Positions 48,866 to 58,099 of a stretch of DNA of 64,000 nt are shown here, piece after piece; position 1 is the stretch's first letter; each line of letters starts with the position of its first letter. Under the pieces are notes generated by a model. That model did no database searches, was not told the DNA's origin, and worked only from the letters and a program-made list of their open reading frames with translations. A program made the translations under genes and the position numbers. Source of the stretch: Verrucomicrobiota bacterium (lineage in GTDB: Bacteria > Verrucomicrobiota > Verrucomicrobiia > Opitutales > Opitutaceae); the NCBI GenBank assembly GCA_019136515.1, contig JAGVUB010000025.1, positions 1-64,000 of the forward strand. The letters run 5' to 3'.

Positions 48866-50059
48866 TCAGCGCTTGAGCGAGGCGCAGAAGACACCGAGGC
48901 GGCGCACACCCTCGGCGATGATCTTGTCGCCGGTAGCATAGCTGAGGCGCAGGCAGGTGTCGTCGCCAAAGGCCACGCCGGGGACGGCGGCGACCTTCTC
49001 CTGGTCGAGCAGCTTCGCGCAGAACTCGCTCGAGCTCAGCCCGAACGAGGAGATCGTCGGGAAGAGGTAGAACGCGCCCTGGGATAGCCCGCAGGTGATG
49101 CCGGGGATCTTGTTGAGCTCGGCATGCAGGAAACGGCGGCGGCGATCGAACGCCTCGAGCATCGGCTTCATCGCGGCGGCGGCCTTGTCCTTCTCCTTGA
49201 GCGCGGCGAGGGCGCCGTACTGGGCGAAGGTGGTCGCGTTGGAGGAGGTCTGGCTCTGGATGTCGATGGCGGCCTTGGCGACATCCGGCGGCGCCACAAG
49301 GGTGCCGAGACGCCAGCCGGTCATCGAATAGCTCTTGCTGAAACCGGAGACAATGATCGTCGCCGCGGCGGCCTCGGGCGCGATGGTGGCGGCGCAGAAG
49401 TGTTTCTGGCCGTCATAGGTGAGATGCTCGTACATCTCGTCCGACATCAGGTAGAGGCCGTGCTTGAGCACGACGCCCACGAACGCCTCCAGTTCGGCCT
49501 TGGTGTAGACCGCCCCGGTGGGATTGGAGGGGCTGTTGAGGATGACGAGCTTGGTCCGCGGGGTGATCGCGGCCTCGAGCTGGGCGGCGGTGAGCTTGAA
49601 GCCGTTCGCGGCCGAGGCGGCCACGATCACGGGGGTGGCGCCGGCGAGCTTCACCATCTCGGGATAGCTCACCCAGTACGGAGCCGGGACGATGACCTCG
49701 TCGCCGGGCCCGACCGTGGCCATGATGGCGAGGTAGCAGGAATACTTGCCGCCGGGGCTCACGCACGTCTGCGCGGGCTTCACCTGCAGGCCGTAATCGG
49801 CGGCGTAGCGCTCGGCGATGGCGGCGCGCAGCTCGTCGATGCCGGCGGCCGGGGCGTACTTGGTCTTGCCCGCGGCGAGGGCCTTGGTGCAGGCCTCCTT
49901 GATGAATTCGGGCGTGTCGAAATCGGGTTCACCAGCGGCGAAGCCGCAGACGTCGACACCGGCGGCTTTGAGGGCCTTGGCCTTGGCATCCACCGCCAGG
50001 GTCGGCGACGGCGAGATGTTCTTGGCCCAGGGGGAGAGGGAACGGCGGTTTTGGCTCAT
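48866..50059 (-). CDS. pyridoxal phosphate-dependent aspartate-type aminotransferase
   Basis: Class I aminotransferase of 397 aa that probably moves an amino group between aspartate or a similar amino acid and 2-oxoglutarate. Features: [19 protein letters not shown] near residues 39-57, [72 protein letters not shown] with the PLP aspartate, and [20 protein letters not shown] with the PLP-binding lysine near residue 239. The start at 50059 ([20 protein letters not shown]) is where homology begins. It matches the AAT class with broad or aspartate specificity; a prephenate aminotransferase role cannot be excluded. Confidence 0.92.
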   Translation of the reverse strand: MSQNRRSLSPWAKNISPSPTLAVDAKAKALKAAGVDVCGFAAGEPDFDTPEFIKEACTKALAAGKTKYAPAAGIDELRAAIAERYAADYGLQVKPAQTCVSPGGKYSCYLAIMATVGPGDEVIVPAPYWVSYPEMVKLAGATPVIVAASAANGFKLTAAQLEAAITPRTKLVILNSPSNPTGAVYTKAELEAFVGVVLKHGLYLMSDEMYEHLTYDGQKHFCAATIAPEAAAATIIVSGFSKSYSMTGWRLGTLVAPPDVAKAAIDIQSQTSSNATTFAQYGALAALKEKDKAAAAMKPMLEAFDRRRRFLHAELNKIPGITCGLSQGAFYLFPTISSFGLSSSEFCAKLLDQEKVAAVPGVAFGDDTCLRLSYATGDKIIAEGVRRLGVFCASLKR

Positions 50060-50182
50060 GGAGAGAAGTCGCAGGCTGGAAGGAGGTTTTGCGCGAGGCA
50101 AGCACGGGAGCGCCGCATCCGCCAACCCGCCACCGATGGGCCCCGACGCTCGGCCGTCGGGTCCGCAGGCGGCGACAAAAAA

Positions 50183-50204
50183 CCCCGCGGAGCGATCCGC
50201 GGGG
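50183..50204 (-). terminator. intrinsic terminator of the RHH gene
   Basis: CCCCGCGGA/TCCGCGGGG with loop TCGC (minus strand), followed by TTTTTTG. It is 26 bp past the stop at 50231. Confidence 0.9.
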
Positions 50205-50230
50205 TCGGGTAACGTTGAGTGGAGCGTTCC

Positions 50231-50548
50231 TTACTTCTTCTTCTTGGCGGCCTTCTTGGAGACCGGGAGAGCATCAATCGCGGTGCGGAGCAGCTCGCCG
50301 ACGCTCACGTCGTGCTTCTTGGCCAGCTTCACGAGACGCTGCTTGCTGTCCATGCGGAGGCGGACGGAGATCTGGCGATGCGCCTTCACCGGGGCGGAGT
50401 AGGAACCGAAGTCGAACGTCTCGATCGCGTGGCGGATCACCTCGCTGTTGGTGGCCATGTCGAGGCTGCTGCGGGCAGCTTCGATCTTGGCGAGGAGCTC
50501 TTCCTTGAGATCGAACGTGAGGGGGGAACTTTCCTGGGAGGCGGGCAT
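50231..50548 (-). CDS. protein with two tandem ribbon-helix-helix domains
   Basis: A 105-aa probable DNA-binding protein. Two similar halves each show a beta strand followed by two helices: residues of about 9-46 (LTFDLKEELLAKIEAARSSL, then TNSEVIRHAIETFDF) and about 58-94 (RQISVRLRMDSKQRLVKLAK, then DVSVGELLRTAIDAL). The C-terminus is lysine-rich (SKKAAKKKK). Single ribbon-helix-helix proteins dimerise; here one chain contains both halves. Such proteins are usually repressors or nucleoid-associated. It stands alone between terminators, with 240 bp of gene-free, comparatively AT-rich sequence upstream, which suits its own promoter and self-regulation. Start at 50548 (MPASQESSPLTFDLKEE). Confidence 0.8.
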   Translation of the reverse strand: MPASQESSPLTFDLKEELLAKIEAARSSLDMATNSEVIRHAIETFDFGSYSAPVKAHRQISVRLRMDSKQRLVKLAKKHDVSVGELLRTAIDALPVSKKAAKKKK

Positions 50549-50788
50549 ATCAGTATTCGGTTAACGGTGTTGATGTATCGCAGTTGCGGTTGAGACGAAG
50601 TAACTTTCGCGAAACGTATCCGACGGCAACTAGTTTTTTGCATCGGGGTTTCCCGGACGGCCCCTCGGGGCTCCGGCCCAGACCGCACAACGCGGGAGAA
50701 TCCCCCAGCACCGTGCTCGGGCGAGGCGGGCGCGGCGTGTCGTTGTCCCACGGACTCGCCGCACGCGCAGATTTCCGCGGCCCGCCGG

Positions 50789-51151
50789 TCAAAGCGCCAG
50801 CAACAATCCGCCGACCAGCACCAGACCGCCGAGAACGGCCGCGAGCGGCCAGAACCACCGCATCCACGGCGGGCGGGCCTGCCAGAGCTCGATCGCCGCC
50901 ACCATGCGCCGGGCGTAGGCGTGGCCGGGCTCGCGTTCGAGCAGCAGCCGCCACAGCGGCAACGCGGTGCGGTACTCGCCCGCGCCGGTGGCGAGCGCGG
51001 CGAGCGCCTGCAACAGCACCGGGTCGGCGGGCGGCAGACCGCCGGGGGCGACGACCGCCATCGCCTCCCGCAACCGGCCGCGCCGCGCCAGTTGTTGCGC
51101 CTGCAGCAGGCGCAACGACGTGTCCAGGGATTCGAGTCCGGGATCGGCCAT
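50789..51151 (-). CDS. small TPR-like membrane protein of the Hsp70 module
   Basis: A 120-aa protein. Residues of about 5-85 form helical pairs resembling tetratricopeptide repeats (SLRLLQAQQLARRGRLREAM; PVLLQALAALATGAGEYRTA; LPLWRLLLEREPGHAYARRM). The C-terminus is one membrane segment, WFWPLAAVLGGLVLVGGLLL, ending in the last residues, so it looks tail-anchored with the TPR part in the cytoplasm. It lies 9 bp after the divergent Hsp70 gene, in the same direction, and probably serves as membrane docking site or co-chaperone for that Hsp70. I know no named family. Confidence 0.75.
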   Translation of the reverse strand: MADPGLESLDTSLRLLQAQQLARRGRLREAMAVVAPGGLPPADPVLLQALAALATGAGEYRTALPLWRLLLEREPGHAYARRMVAAIELWQARPPWMRWFWPLAAVLGGLVLVGGLLLAL

Positions 51152-51160
51152 GGCGCACGC

Positions 51161-53656
51161 TCAGCCCAGGATGCCCGAGCCGTAACCGCGCTGGACTTCG
51201 CCCAGCACCTGTTGCGGCAGCAAATCCTGGAGACTGAAGACCACTTCCTTGAGCGCGGGGGTGTTGCCCTGCGCCACGGCCTCGCGGCCCTGGCGGATGA
51301 GCTCCTCGGCCCGCGCGGCATCACTCATCTGCGGCTGGCAGGCGACGAGGCTCTCGAAGTGCGTGACCCAGAAGGCGGCCTGGCGGAAGAGGATCGCCGA
51401 GGACACGTCCTCGATCTCGGCCTTCTTGGTGCGCAGGCGGGTGGCGTTCTTCTCGCCGATCAGGGCGGCAACCTGCTCGCGCAGGGTGCGGGAACGGGCC
51501 TTCTCCTCGTTGGTGCCGTTCTGGAACGCGAGGGTGTCGAGCTCGGTGAGCTTCACGTCGACCTCCTTGACCAGCGAAGGCCAGGTGGCGCGGTCCTCGA
51601 CCTCGTCGAGGCGGATCTTCCACTCGAGGATCTCGCGCTCGACGCGCAGCAGGGCGTCGAACTCGGCCTTCTCGTGGTTGAGGATGGCGTCGATCTCCTG
51701 GGTGGCGGCGGAGGTCTCGTGCTCCTGGAGCGCCTTCTGCACCGCCTGGTCCTCGGCGAGGTGCGGGTTCTCCTTGAGGCCGGTGAGGCGCTTGCGCTCG
51801 CGGGCCCACTCGGCGCGCAGCATGCCGACATCGGGCTGGCGCACCTTGCCGCCGAGCTCGATCTTGGTGGGGAACTCCTCGTCGAGCAGCGGCACGTAGG
51901 CGACCACCTTGAGCATGCGCGAGGAATCCATGGCGAAGGTGACCTCGATCTCGCAGCCGGCGGGGATGTCGCGTTTGACCTTCTCGGCGGTGATCTCGAG
52001 CGAGCCGATGAGGATGTTGCGGTCGGCAAGGTCGCGGTTGCCCTCAACGATCGGGATACGCAGCACGCTGCCGGACTCGCCGGCGCGCACGCCGACGGCG
52101 GTGCGGTAGGTGCGGGTGCTCTTGGCGGGCAGGCCCTGGCCCTTGTTGAAGTGGATGCCGATGCGGTTGTCGGCCATCGCGACGCCGACGTTGTTGATGA
52201 TCGGCTGCTCGTCGACGACGACGCCCATCGTGTAGGCGAACTCGCCCGGATCGGTCTCGCAGATGTTGCCGGTTGGGTCGCGCAGTTCGAGGGTGAAGAC
52301 GTTCTGGATGCCCGGCTCGGCGCGGACGTTGAGCTGGAAGGCGGCACTCTCGTTGAGGGTGATCTTGCCGCTGCGCCATTTCGTCTGCTGGTTGGCAAAC
52401 TCGAGGGTGTAGCCGACAACCGAGCCGCCGGCGGGCAGCGAAAACCGGCCGCCCACGAGCGGGTCCGGCTCGGAGCCGACGGGCTTGTAGATGAGCTCGA
52501 CGTTGAAACGATTGGCGCGGGCCGGGGCCTTCACGGCCGCCGGCGTGCCGGCGAGGCGCTGCGTGCCGGCGAAGACGGCCGCACCGCGCGCGACGACCGT
52601 GAGCGGATCGACATTGAAATCGAACGGGATGCCGAGGCGCTGTTTGACGATGGCGCGGAAATACGGGGCAAGCGTGGGGCCGCCCACGAAGATGAGGCGC
52701 TCGACGGCGGCGGGGCCGAGGTCGCGCTCGGTGAGCACACGCTGGGTGATCGTCACGGCCTTGTTGATGATCGGCGTGGCGGCGCGGGTGATGTCCTGCC
52801 GGGTGAGCTCGGTCTCGAAGGTGACGGTCTCGCCGGAGACGTTGCGCAGCGTGGCCTCCACGAGCGTGGCCTCCCGGCGGGAGAGGTCGATCTTCGCGGT
52901 TTCGGCAGCGGCCTTCAGGCGGGCCAAGTCGTAGCGGTAGCGTTCGACGCCGCGGCGGAAATCGGCCGCACCGAACTCCTTGGCCACGCGCGGGGCGAGC
53001 ACCTGCTCGACGATGGCCCAGTCGATGTCGGAGCCGCCGAGGAAGTTGTCGCCGCCGTGGTTGACGACGCTCATGGTGCCGTCCTCGGAGCGGATGAGGG
53101 CGGCATCGAACGTGCCGCCACCGAAGTCGAAGACCATCCAGTACGCCTTGGCCTCGACGCGCTGGAATCCGTAGGCGAGCGCGGCGGCGACGGGCTCCTG
53201 CAACAGAAGCGCGGTGCGGAAACCGGCGAGTTCGGCGGCGCGTTTGGTCGCCTCGCACTGGTGGAGCTCGAAGGCGGCCGGCACGGTGATGACGGCGGCG
53301 GAGATCTGCTCGTTGCGCTTCTGGGCAACGTCGCCGCGCAGCGATTTCAGCACCTCGGCGGAGAGATCCTCGGGGCGCATGCGCCGACCGCTGGCGCGGA
53401 AGGCGTACTCGTAGCCCGTGCCCATGCGGCGCTTGAACTCGAGGTGCAGGTCGCCCTCGGCGCGCTCGTCGCCGACCTTGGCGCGGGCACTGTGGCCGAC
53501 CCACAGGTTGCCGTTGCGATTGATGTAGACGGCCGAGGGGGTGATGTCGGCCTCGAGGTTGTTCTTGATGATCTCGGTGCCCGTGCCGGAGACGACCGCG
53601 ATGGCGCTGTTGGTCGTGCCGAGATCGATGCCGAAGTCGATGGTGTTTCTGCTCAC
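51161..53656 (-). CDS. divergent Hsp70 (DnaK-like) chaperone
   Basis: An 831-aa Hsp70, longer than the usual 610-640 of DnaK. The ATPase domain is intact: FGIDLGTTNSAIAVVSG at residues 7-23, LLLQEPVAAALAYGF, WMVFDFGGGTFDAALI, FLGGSDIDWAIVEQ and RLIFVGGPTLAPYFRAIV. After it comes a section of about 130 residues not seen in DnaK (RFNVELIYKPVGSEPDPLVG to FTLELRDPTGNICE), likely beta-rich. Then comes a substrate-binding type beta domain (VGVAMADNRIGIHFNKGQ, GLPAKSTRTYRTA, GCEIEVTFAMDSSRMLKVVA) and a long helical C-terminus ending GSGILG without the EEVD-like tail. I chose the GTG at 53656 because it overlaps the stop of the GrpE-like gene (GTGA, 53653-53656). It is not the housekeeping dnaK. Confidence 0.9.
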   Translation of the reverse strand: MSRNTIDFGIDLGTTNSAIAVVSGTGTEIIKNNLEADITPSAVYINRNGNLWVGHSARAKVGDERAEGDLHLEFKRRMGTGYEYAFRASGRRMRPEDLSAEVLKSLRGDVAQKRNEQISAAVITVPAAFELHQCEATKRAAELAGFRTALLLQEPVAAALAYGFQRVEAKAYWMVFDFGGGTFDAALIRSEDGTMSVVNHGGDNFLGGSDIDWAIVEQVLAPRVAKEFGAADFRRGVERYRYDLARLKAAAETAKIDLSRREATLVEATLRNVSGETVTFETELTRQDITRAATPIINKAVTITQRVLTERDLGPAAVERLIFVGGPTLAPYFRAIVKQRLGIPFDFNVDPLTVVARGAAVFAGTQRLAGTPAAVKAPARANRFNVELIYKPVGSEPDPLVGGRFSLPAGGSVVGYTLEFANQQTKWRSGKITLNESAAFQLNVRAEPGIQNVFTLELRDPTGNICETDPGEFAYTMGVVVDEQPIINNVGVAMADNRIGIHFNKGQGLPAKSTRTYRTAVGVRAGESGSVLRIPIVEGNRDLADRNILIGSLEITAEKVKRDIPAGCEIEVTFAMDSSRMLKVVAYVPLLDEEFPTKIELGGKVRQPDVGMLRAEWARERKRLTGLKENPHLAEDQAVQKALQEHETSAATQEIDAILNHEKAEFDALLRVEREILEWKIRLDEVEDRATWPSLVKEVDVKLTELDTLAFQNGTNEEKARSRTLREQVAALIGEKNATRLRTKKAEIEDVSSAILFRQAAFWVTHFESLVACQPQMSDAARAEELIRQGREAVAQGNTPALKEVVFSLQDLLPQQVLGEVQRGYGSGILG

Positions 53657-54198
53657 GATTGTTTGGACGGGGTTGGGGGTATGCCGACGATGACCTCGCC
53701 CACCTGCAGGAGGCGATCCTGCCAGAAGATGGCAGGGCGCACGGCCTCGACGACCGTGTCGCGGACGAGATCGGGGGTGGGCTCGAAGGAAAGGACTTTG
53801 AGCGGCAGGCCGGAGTCGTAGGGTTGGCCGATCCAATCGCTCAGGCGCACGCCCATCGTGGTGAAGGCCTCCAGGGCGCCTTCGATATGGCGATACAGGC
53901 GGCGCGTCTCCTCGCGGGGCTCGCCGGTCTTCGGGTCGAGCATCCGGGCCTGCGCGCGCCAGATATGGGTGGCGAGGGCAGCCAGGGGCCCATCGAGCGG
54001 ATTGGTGCGGTCGGCCGGCACGGTCGGACCAGTGGCCTCCGCGGGCGCGATCGGCGCGGGCGGGACGGCGGCGGGCGGCGGGCTGTGGCGGAGCGCCTCG
54101 ACCTCGGCGAGAGCCTTCTCCAAAGGAGCCTCGGGCAGGCGGGCCAGTTTCCTGGGCTCGTTCGCCATCAGCAGTTGCAGCATGCCGGGGTCGTTCAT
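53653..54198 (-). CDS. GrpE-like protein of the divergent Hsp70 module
   Basis: A 181-aa cytoplasmic protein. The N-terminal third is helix and a proline-rich linker (RHSPPPAAVPPAPIAPAEAT). Residues of about 75-115 form helices (LATHIWRAQARMLDPKTGEP, YRHIEGALEAFTTMGVRL). The last 60 residues (IGQPYDSGLPLKVLSFEPTP, VEAVRPAIFWQDRLLQVGEV) resemble the small beta domain of GrpE, in which paired strands contact Hsp70. Similarity is weak, so the call leans on position: its start and stop both overlap neighbours by four bases (ATGA at 54195-54198 and GTGA at 53653-53656). It therefore probably is the nucleotide exchange factor of this Hsp70. Confidence 0.62.
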   Translation of the reverse strand: MNDPGMLQLLMANEPRKLARLPEAPLEKALAEVEALRHSPPPAAVPPAPIAPAEATGPTVPADRTNPLDGPLAALATHIWRAQARMLDPKTGEPREETRRLYRHIEGALEAFTTMGVRLSDWIGQPYDSGLPLKVLSFEPTPDLVRDTVVEAVRPAIFWQDRLLQVGEVIVGIPPTPSKQS

Positions 54199-56534
54199 GA
54201 TTCGTCGGTGGATGGGGTGACGGAAGCGAGGGCGTCGATCACGTGGCCCGCGATGGCCGCGTTCCAGACCTCCGCCAGCGCAAAACGTTCGGTGTCGTCT
54301 TCATTCTCGGCCCGGAGGACCACGAATTCGCCGTCGTCGAGCGCATGCGCGAGTTGCGAGTAAGGCACGGCGGCGCCGCTTGGCCAGTGGAAAGTCCGGC
54401 CGGAGAATACAAGCCCGTCGGCGCGCAGCCACGCGGACCCGAGCGGCACCGCCTCGCCGCGCCGGACCCAGTCGACCAGCCGTACGATCAGGCCGGGCAC
54501 GACCACGCCGTAGAGCGTCTCCAGAATCAGGTTGTAGAGGCGCGCGGGATCCGCGGCGGCGGCGCCGAACAGATTGGTCTCGTCGAGCGTCACCACCGTC
54601 TCGGCGCTGCACCAGGCGATCCGGTGCCAGCGCACGCCCGTCGGTCCCTCGTCCCCGGCCGCAACCACGCCGTACCGCAGACCGGTGATATCGTCCGGGT
54701 TGATGTTAACTCCGTCGAAGACCAGGCGCGTCGGGTCGAGGTCGAGCACATGGCCCCCCACCTCGAAATGAAGCTGGTTGCTTCCGAAGGCGCTCAACGG
54801 CGTGCCTGCCGTCGGGAGTTCCGCCACCGGCTCGGGCGCGGCGACATTCCCCTCGGACCCCGCGGGTTCCGGGGCCGCCGGCGCGGGCTCGGTCCACAGC
54901 GGCAGCTCGCTCTGCAGCGGCGCCGGCTCTTTCGCCGGGGCGGGCGGCTCGCTGGCCACCGGCGTCTCGTTCTCCGTCGGCACGACGGCCTCGGCGAGCG
55001 CGGCCGCCTCGGCCGCCGCGGTGGCATGCTCGGCGGCCATCTCCCGGGCCTTGCGGCGCACGATCTCCAGCAACAGCTGCTCGCGCTCCCGATGGAGCGC
55101 CGCGCGCTCGGCGCCGTCCGAGATGTCGGCCGCGGTGGCGAGGGCACGAGCGGCGAGGTCGAAGTTCTCCAACTGGTAGCAGGCGGCGTGGGCGAGTTCG
55201 CGCAGGGCGCGGCGCACGTTCGCCATGTAGTCGGTCCGGGCCCGCGGTCCGAGGTTGAGCCGGTCGGCGCCGGGCACGAACTCCTCGAGCAACAGCCGGT
55301 ATGCCGCCTCGAACTCCGCCGCCTCGGCGAGCGCAGGATCGGCGTTGGGATCGGCCGGCGGCAGCTTCTCGACGATCGCGTTGCCGTGCAGGATGTCCGC
55401 CGTCTCCTCGAGCCGGCGACGCACCTCCGGGGTGGCCGCAAGCGTGGTCAGGTGAGTCAGCCAAGGGAGCACCCCGCAGCTGTCGAGCGTACGGCGCTGG
55501 TAGGCGATGATACCCTCCAACGCGGCATCGACCACGCGGGTGCTGATCTCGCGGTACACTTCGGAATCGCGCCCGCAGATGGCCTCGATCACCGCAAACT
55601 CGTCCGCCGCCTCGGCCAGCAGGCCAGCCGTGAGCGCGAGGCCGACCGAGCCGTCGCCGGTGAGACGCCGCGCCGTGTCGCGCACCAGCAGGTCGACTCC
55701 CTGCACGACGCGAACGATCGCCGCCTCGAGCGTACGCTCGGCCCGCGCGGGCACATCGTGCACCTGGCGGGCGAAACGCACATGCGCGGTGGACTCATGC
55801 CACTGCGCCTTCTGCGCGCGGTTGATCGCCAACGCGGCGTGAATCGCGCAGAGCGCATCGGGCAAAGTGGCGCGGACCCCCTCCGCGAGGCCGGCGGGCA
55901 GGCGGGCGTCGTCCAAACGATTGATACGCAGCTGGAACCGATCCCAGAACTCCTCGCTCGCCCGTACCCGCGCCCATTGGGTGATCGAGGTGTTCCACCA
56001 TTCGGCGGTCGCCTCCTCGATCGGCGCGCCGGTGCGCTCGACCGAGAGCGCGGCCAGCTGGTGGAAGACCGCGAGGTTGTGCACGGCCACGATGTTTCCC
56101 GCGGCGGCCTCGTTCTGCCAGCGCAGGAACGCGGAGTCGGCATCGCCCGCGAGCAGCGCGTCGATCGCCGCGTCGCTGCCGTCCTCCGGGTAGTTGCTCG
56201 GCCAGAACCAGAAGAACTCGTGGAGCAGGCGGGTGAGCGTGTCCTTGAGCTGCTGGGCCGCGTCGCGCAACTGCTCGCTGCCCGGGGGCGGCTGGGGCGC
56301 GAAGGCCCAGCCGAACTCGGGTGCCCCCAGTTCCACCGAGAGTCGCAGCTGCTCGAGCCGGCGCTGGATCTCCCGGGCTCCGGCCAGCGAGGACAGACCG
56401 AGCCGCCGGAACGGTGGGCACGAGTCGATCAGCTCCTTGGCGACGGCCACGAACGGCGGCCACGGGACCGGCAGCGCCTGCGGTTCGGGCCCGGCCGGGG
56501 TATCCCCCTCGGGAGCAAAGACGTCATCGGGCAT
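54195..56534 (-). CDS. large J-domain-like protein of the Hsp70 module
   Basis: A 779-aa cytoplasmic protein. Near residues 40-110 it shows a J-domain-like pattern (PPFRRLGLSSLAGAREIQRR, then LSVELGAPEFGWAFAP and LTRLLHEFFWFWPSN) but I see no HPD motif, which J proteins use to stimulate Hsp70 ATPase. The middle (WQNEAAAGNIVAVHNLAVFH; LEDTA-like helices to residue 500) is helical repeat sequence, then comes an alanine/proline linker of about 70 residues, and a C-terminal domain of about 190 residues (LHFEVGGHVLDLDPTRLVFD; SAWLRADGLVFSGRTFHWPS) which is beta-rich. It is the first gene of the operon and its stop overlaps the GrpE-like start. It probably recruits substrate to the divergent Hsp70. 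Confidence 0.68.
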   Translation of the reverse strand: MPDDVFAPEGDTPAGPEPQALPVPWPPFVAVAKELIDSCPPFRRLGLSSLAGAREIQRRLEQLRLSVELGAPEFGWAFAPQPPPGSEQLRDAAQQLKDTLTRLLHEFFWFWPSNYPEDGSDAAIDALLAGDADSAFLRWQNEAAAGNIVAVHNLAVFHQLAALSVERTGAPIEEATAEWWNTSITQWARVRASEEFWDRFQLRINRLDDARLPAGLAEGVRATLPDALCAIHAALAINRAQKAQWHESTAHVRFARQVHDVPARAERTLEAAIVRVVQGVDLLVRDTARRLTGDGSVGLALTAGLLAEAADEFAVIEAICGRDSEVYREISTRVVDAALEGIIAYQRRTLDSCGVLPWLTHLTTLAATPEVRRRLEETADILHGNAIVEKLPPADPNADPALAEAAEFEAAYRLLLEEFVPGADRLNLGPRARTDYMANVRRALRELAHAACYQLENFDLAARALATAADISDGAERAALHREREQLLLEIVRRKAREMAAEHATAAAEAAALAEAVVPTENETPVASEPPAPAKEPAPLQSELPLWTEPAPAAPEPAGSEGNVAAPEPVAELPTAGTPLSAFGSNQLHFEVGGHVLDLDPTRLVFDGVNINPDDITGLRYGVVAAGDEGPTGVRWHRIAWCSAETVVTLDETNLFGAAAADPARLYNLILETLYGVVVPGLIVRLVDWVRRGEAVPLGSAWLRADGLVFSGRTFHWPSGAAVPYSQLAHALDDGEFVVLRAENEDDTERFALAEVWNAAIAGHVIDALASVTPSTDES

Positions 56535-56621
56535 CGTGGTGGGGCGGGATCGGTCTCGTCACAGCGCGGCGGAACTCCGCGCGTGGGAATATTCTGGATG
56601 GGGGAAGGTGTGGCGGGAAAC

Positions 56622-56960
56622 TCAGCCGGGGGGCCAGCCCATCGGGCGGCGGCCCAGCAGGTGCACGTGCAGATGCGGGACCGACTCGCCGCCGTGCGGG
56701 CCGTTGTTGATCACGAGGCGGAAACCCTCCTCGAGACCGAGCTGCCGCGCGATCGCCGCGGCGGTGAGCAGCAGGTGGCCGAGCAGCGGCTGGTCCTCGG
56801 CGGCGGCGGCGGCGACTCGCGGGATCGGCTTCTTGGGAAACACGATCACGTGCACCGGCGCCTGCGGCTGGATGTCGTGGATCGCCAGGCAGAGACCGTC
56901 CTCATGCACGATGCGGGCGGGGATCTCCCGGGCGATGATACGCTCGAAAATGGTGGCCAT
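56622..56960 (-). CDS. HIT family nucleotide-binding protein
   Basis: A 112-aa cytoplasmic hydrolase of the histidine triad family, of the HinT type, which cleaves purine nucleoside phosphoramidates. The fold begins TIFERIIAREIPARIVHEDG and contains CLAIHDIQPQAPVHVIVFPK and FRLVINNGPHGGESVPHLHV, then the triad HLHVHLLGRRPMGWP. The ATG at 56960 gives the normal start MATIFERIIARE. It lies between the unknown 57027-57548 gene and the Hsp70 module, all on the minus strand; a link to either is not evident. Confidence 0.95.
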   Translation of the reverse strand: MATIFERIIAREIPARIVHEDGLCLAIHDIQPQAPVHVIVFPKKPIPRVAAAAAEDQPLLGHLLLTAAAIARQLGLEEGFRLVINNGPHGGESVPHLHVHLLGRRPMGWPPG

Positions 56961-57026
56961 GATTGGGCGACAGGGAGTCGAAACCAAACGCGGCCCGGAG
57001 TCGAGGCCGCAGCACCGCCCCGGCTG

Positions 57027-57548
57027 CTACAAAAACAGCAGAGTGAGCTGCGCGCGCTCGCGTTTGCGGGCGAGCGCCAGCGCGGCGAGGAAGTCGAGCA
57101 CCTCGCGGTAGGCGGCGCGGCGGCGCTCGGTCCAGCGTTTCCCCGGCGGGCAGAACGTGGCGTGCAGATTCGTGATGAGCAGCGTCGCCTCCTGGTACGG
57201 CGCGAGGCGCCGCAGCGCCGCGAGCACCTGCTCGCGGGTCCACAGGGAATCGGGGGCGGCCGGACCTTGGGCTGCGTCGTAATGCGCGAAGCCGTGCCGC
57301 AGGTCGTCCTCGCCGCCAGCGAACTTGCGCTGGAGCGCCTGCACCGCGGCGGCGAAGGCGGCGGGAGTCACCCCGGTCACGAGGGCGGCACCGGCGGCCG
57401 CGGTGGCCACCACCACCCCGCCCTGCTCCGCCAGCGCCTGCTCGATGCCCGCCTTCAGCTGCTCGGCCAGGTAGAGATCCTGCCCGGTCACTCCGGCGAA
57501 GACGGTGTTGAGCAGGTGCAGCGCGGGGAGATCGTGGGGCGAGCTCAT
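57027..57548 (-). CDS. conserved-looking protein of unknown function
   Basis: A 173-aa cytoplasmic protein that I do not recognise. It has an N-terminal helical part (SPHDLPALHLLNTVFAGVTG; QDLYLAEQLKAGIEQALAEQ), a glycine/alanine-rich strand-like region (GGVVVATAAAGAALVTGVTP), a central helix (FAAAVQALQRKFAGGEDDLR) and a C-terminal half with LITNLHATFCPPGKRWTERR and LDFLAALALARKRERAQLTL. No metal or nucleotide motif stands out. It stands 16 bp after nrdR and 66 bp before the HIT gene, so it is probably co-transcribed with nrdR. The start ATG at 57548 has an AT-poor upstream without a clear Shine-Dalgarno. Confidence 0.65.
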   Translation of the reverse strand: MSSPHDLPALHLLNTVFAGVTGQDLYLAEQLKAGIEQALAEQGGVVVATAAAGAALVTGVTPAAFAAAVQALQRKFAGGEDDLRHGFAHYDAAQGPAAPDSLWTREQVLAALRRLAPYQEATLLITNLHATFCPPGKRWTERRRAAYREVLDFLAALALARKRERAQLTLLFL

Positions 57549-57564
57549 GGGGCGCGGGGCGGCG

Positions 57565-58026
57565 TCAGGCCTGCTTCGGCTTCACCAACCGGTGGAGCTC
57601 GTCCATGAACTCGTTCACGTCACGAAACTCCTTGTACACGCTGGCGAAGCGCACGTAGGCGACCTTGTCGATCGTGCGCAGGCGCGCCATGCAGGCCTCG
57701 CCCACCTCGCTGCTGGGTATCTCGGTGCCGAACTTCGCCTCCAACTGGTCGACGATGTCCTCGACGGCCATGTTGATCTGCTCGAGGTCGACCGGGCGCT
57801 TGTGGCAGGCGGCGCGGATGGCGCGCACGAGCTTCTCGCGGTCGAACGGCTCGCGGCGGCCGTCGCGTTTGATCACGACCAGATCCTCGCGCACGATCAT
57901 CTCGGTCGTCGTGTAGCGGTGCCCGCACTCCAGGCATTCGCGCCGGCGGCGGATCGTGGTGCCCTCGCGGCTGATCCGCGAGTCGATCACCTTGTCCTCG
58001 ATCGAGGTGCACTTGGGGCAGCGCAT
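57565..58026 (-). CDS. nrdR: transcriptional repressor NrdR
   Basis: Represses ribonucleotide reductase genes in response to dATP/ATP; cytoplasmic, 153 aa, normal length. The zinc ribbon is MRCPKCTSIEDKVIDSR with its second pair in CLECGHRYTT (residues 3-6 and 32-35). The ATP-cone follows (VIKRDGRREPFDREKLVRAI; RAACHKRPVDLEQINMAVED; ASVYKEFRDVNEFMDELHRL). The start ATG at 58026 is fixed by the zinc ribbon. No nrdA or nrdB gene is in the window. Confidence 0.97.
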   Translation of the reverse strand: MRCPKCTSIEDKVIDSRISREGTTIRRRRECLECGHRYTTTEMIVREDLVVIKRDGRREPFDREKLVRAIRAACHKRPVDLEQINMAVEDIVDQLEAKFGTEIPSSEVGEACMARLRTIDKVAYVRFASVYKEFRDVNEFMDELHRLVKPKQA

Positions 58027-58099
58027 GGGGAATGGACGATGGAGAAGGGGCGATGGTCGCTGGCGGACGAACCGGCCGGCGGCGAGTCGACGCGCGTTC

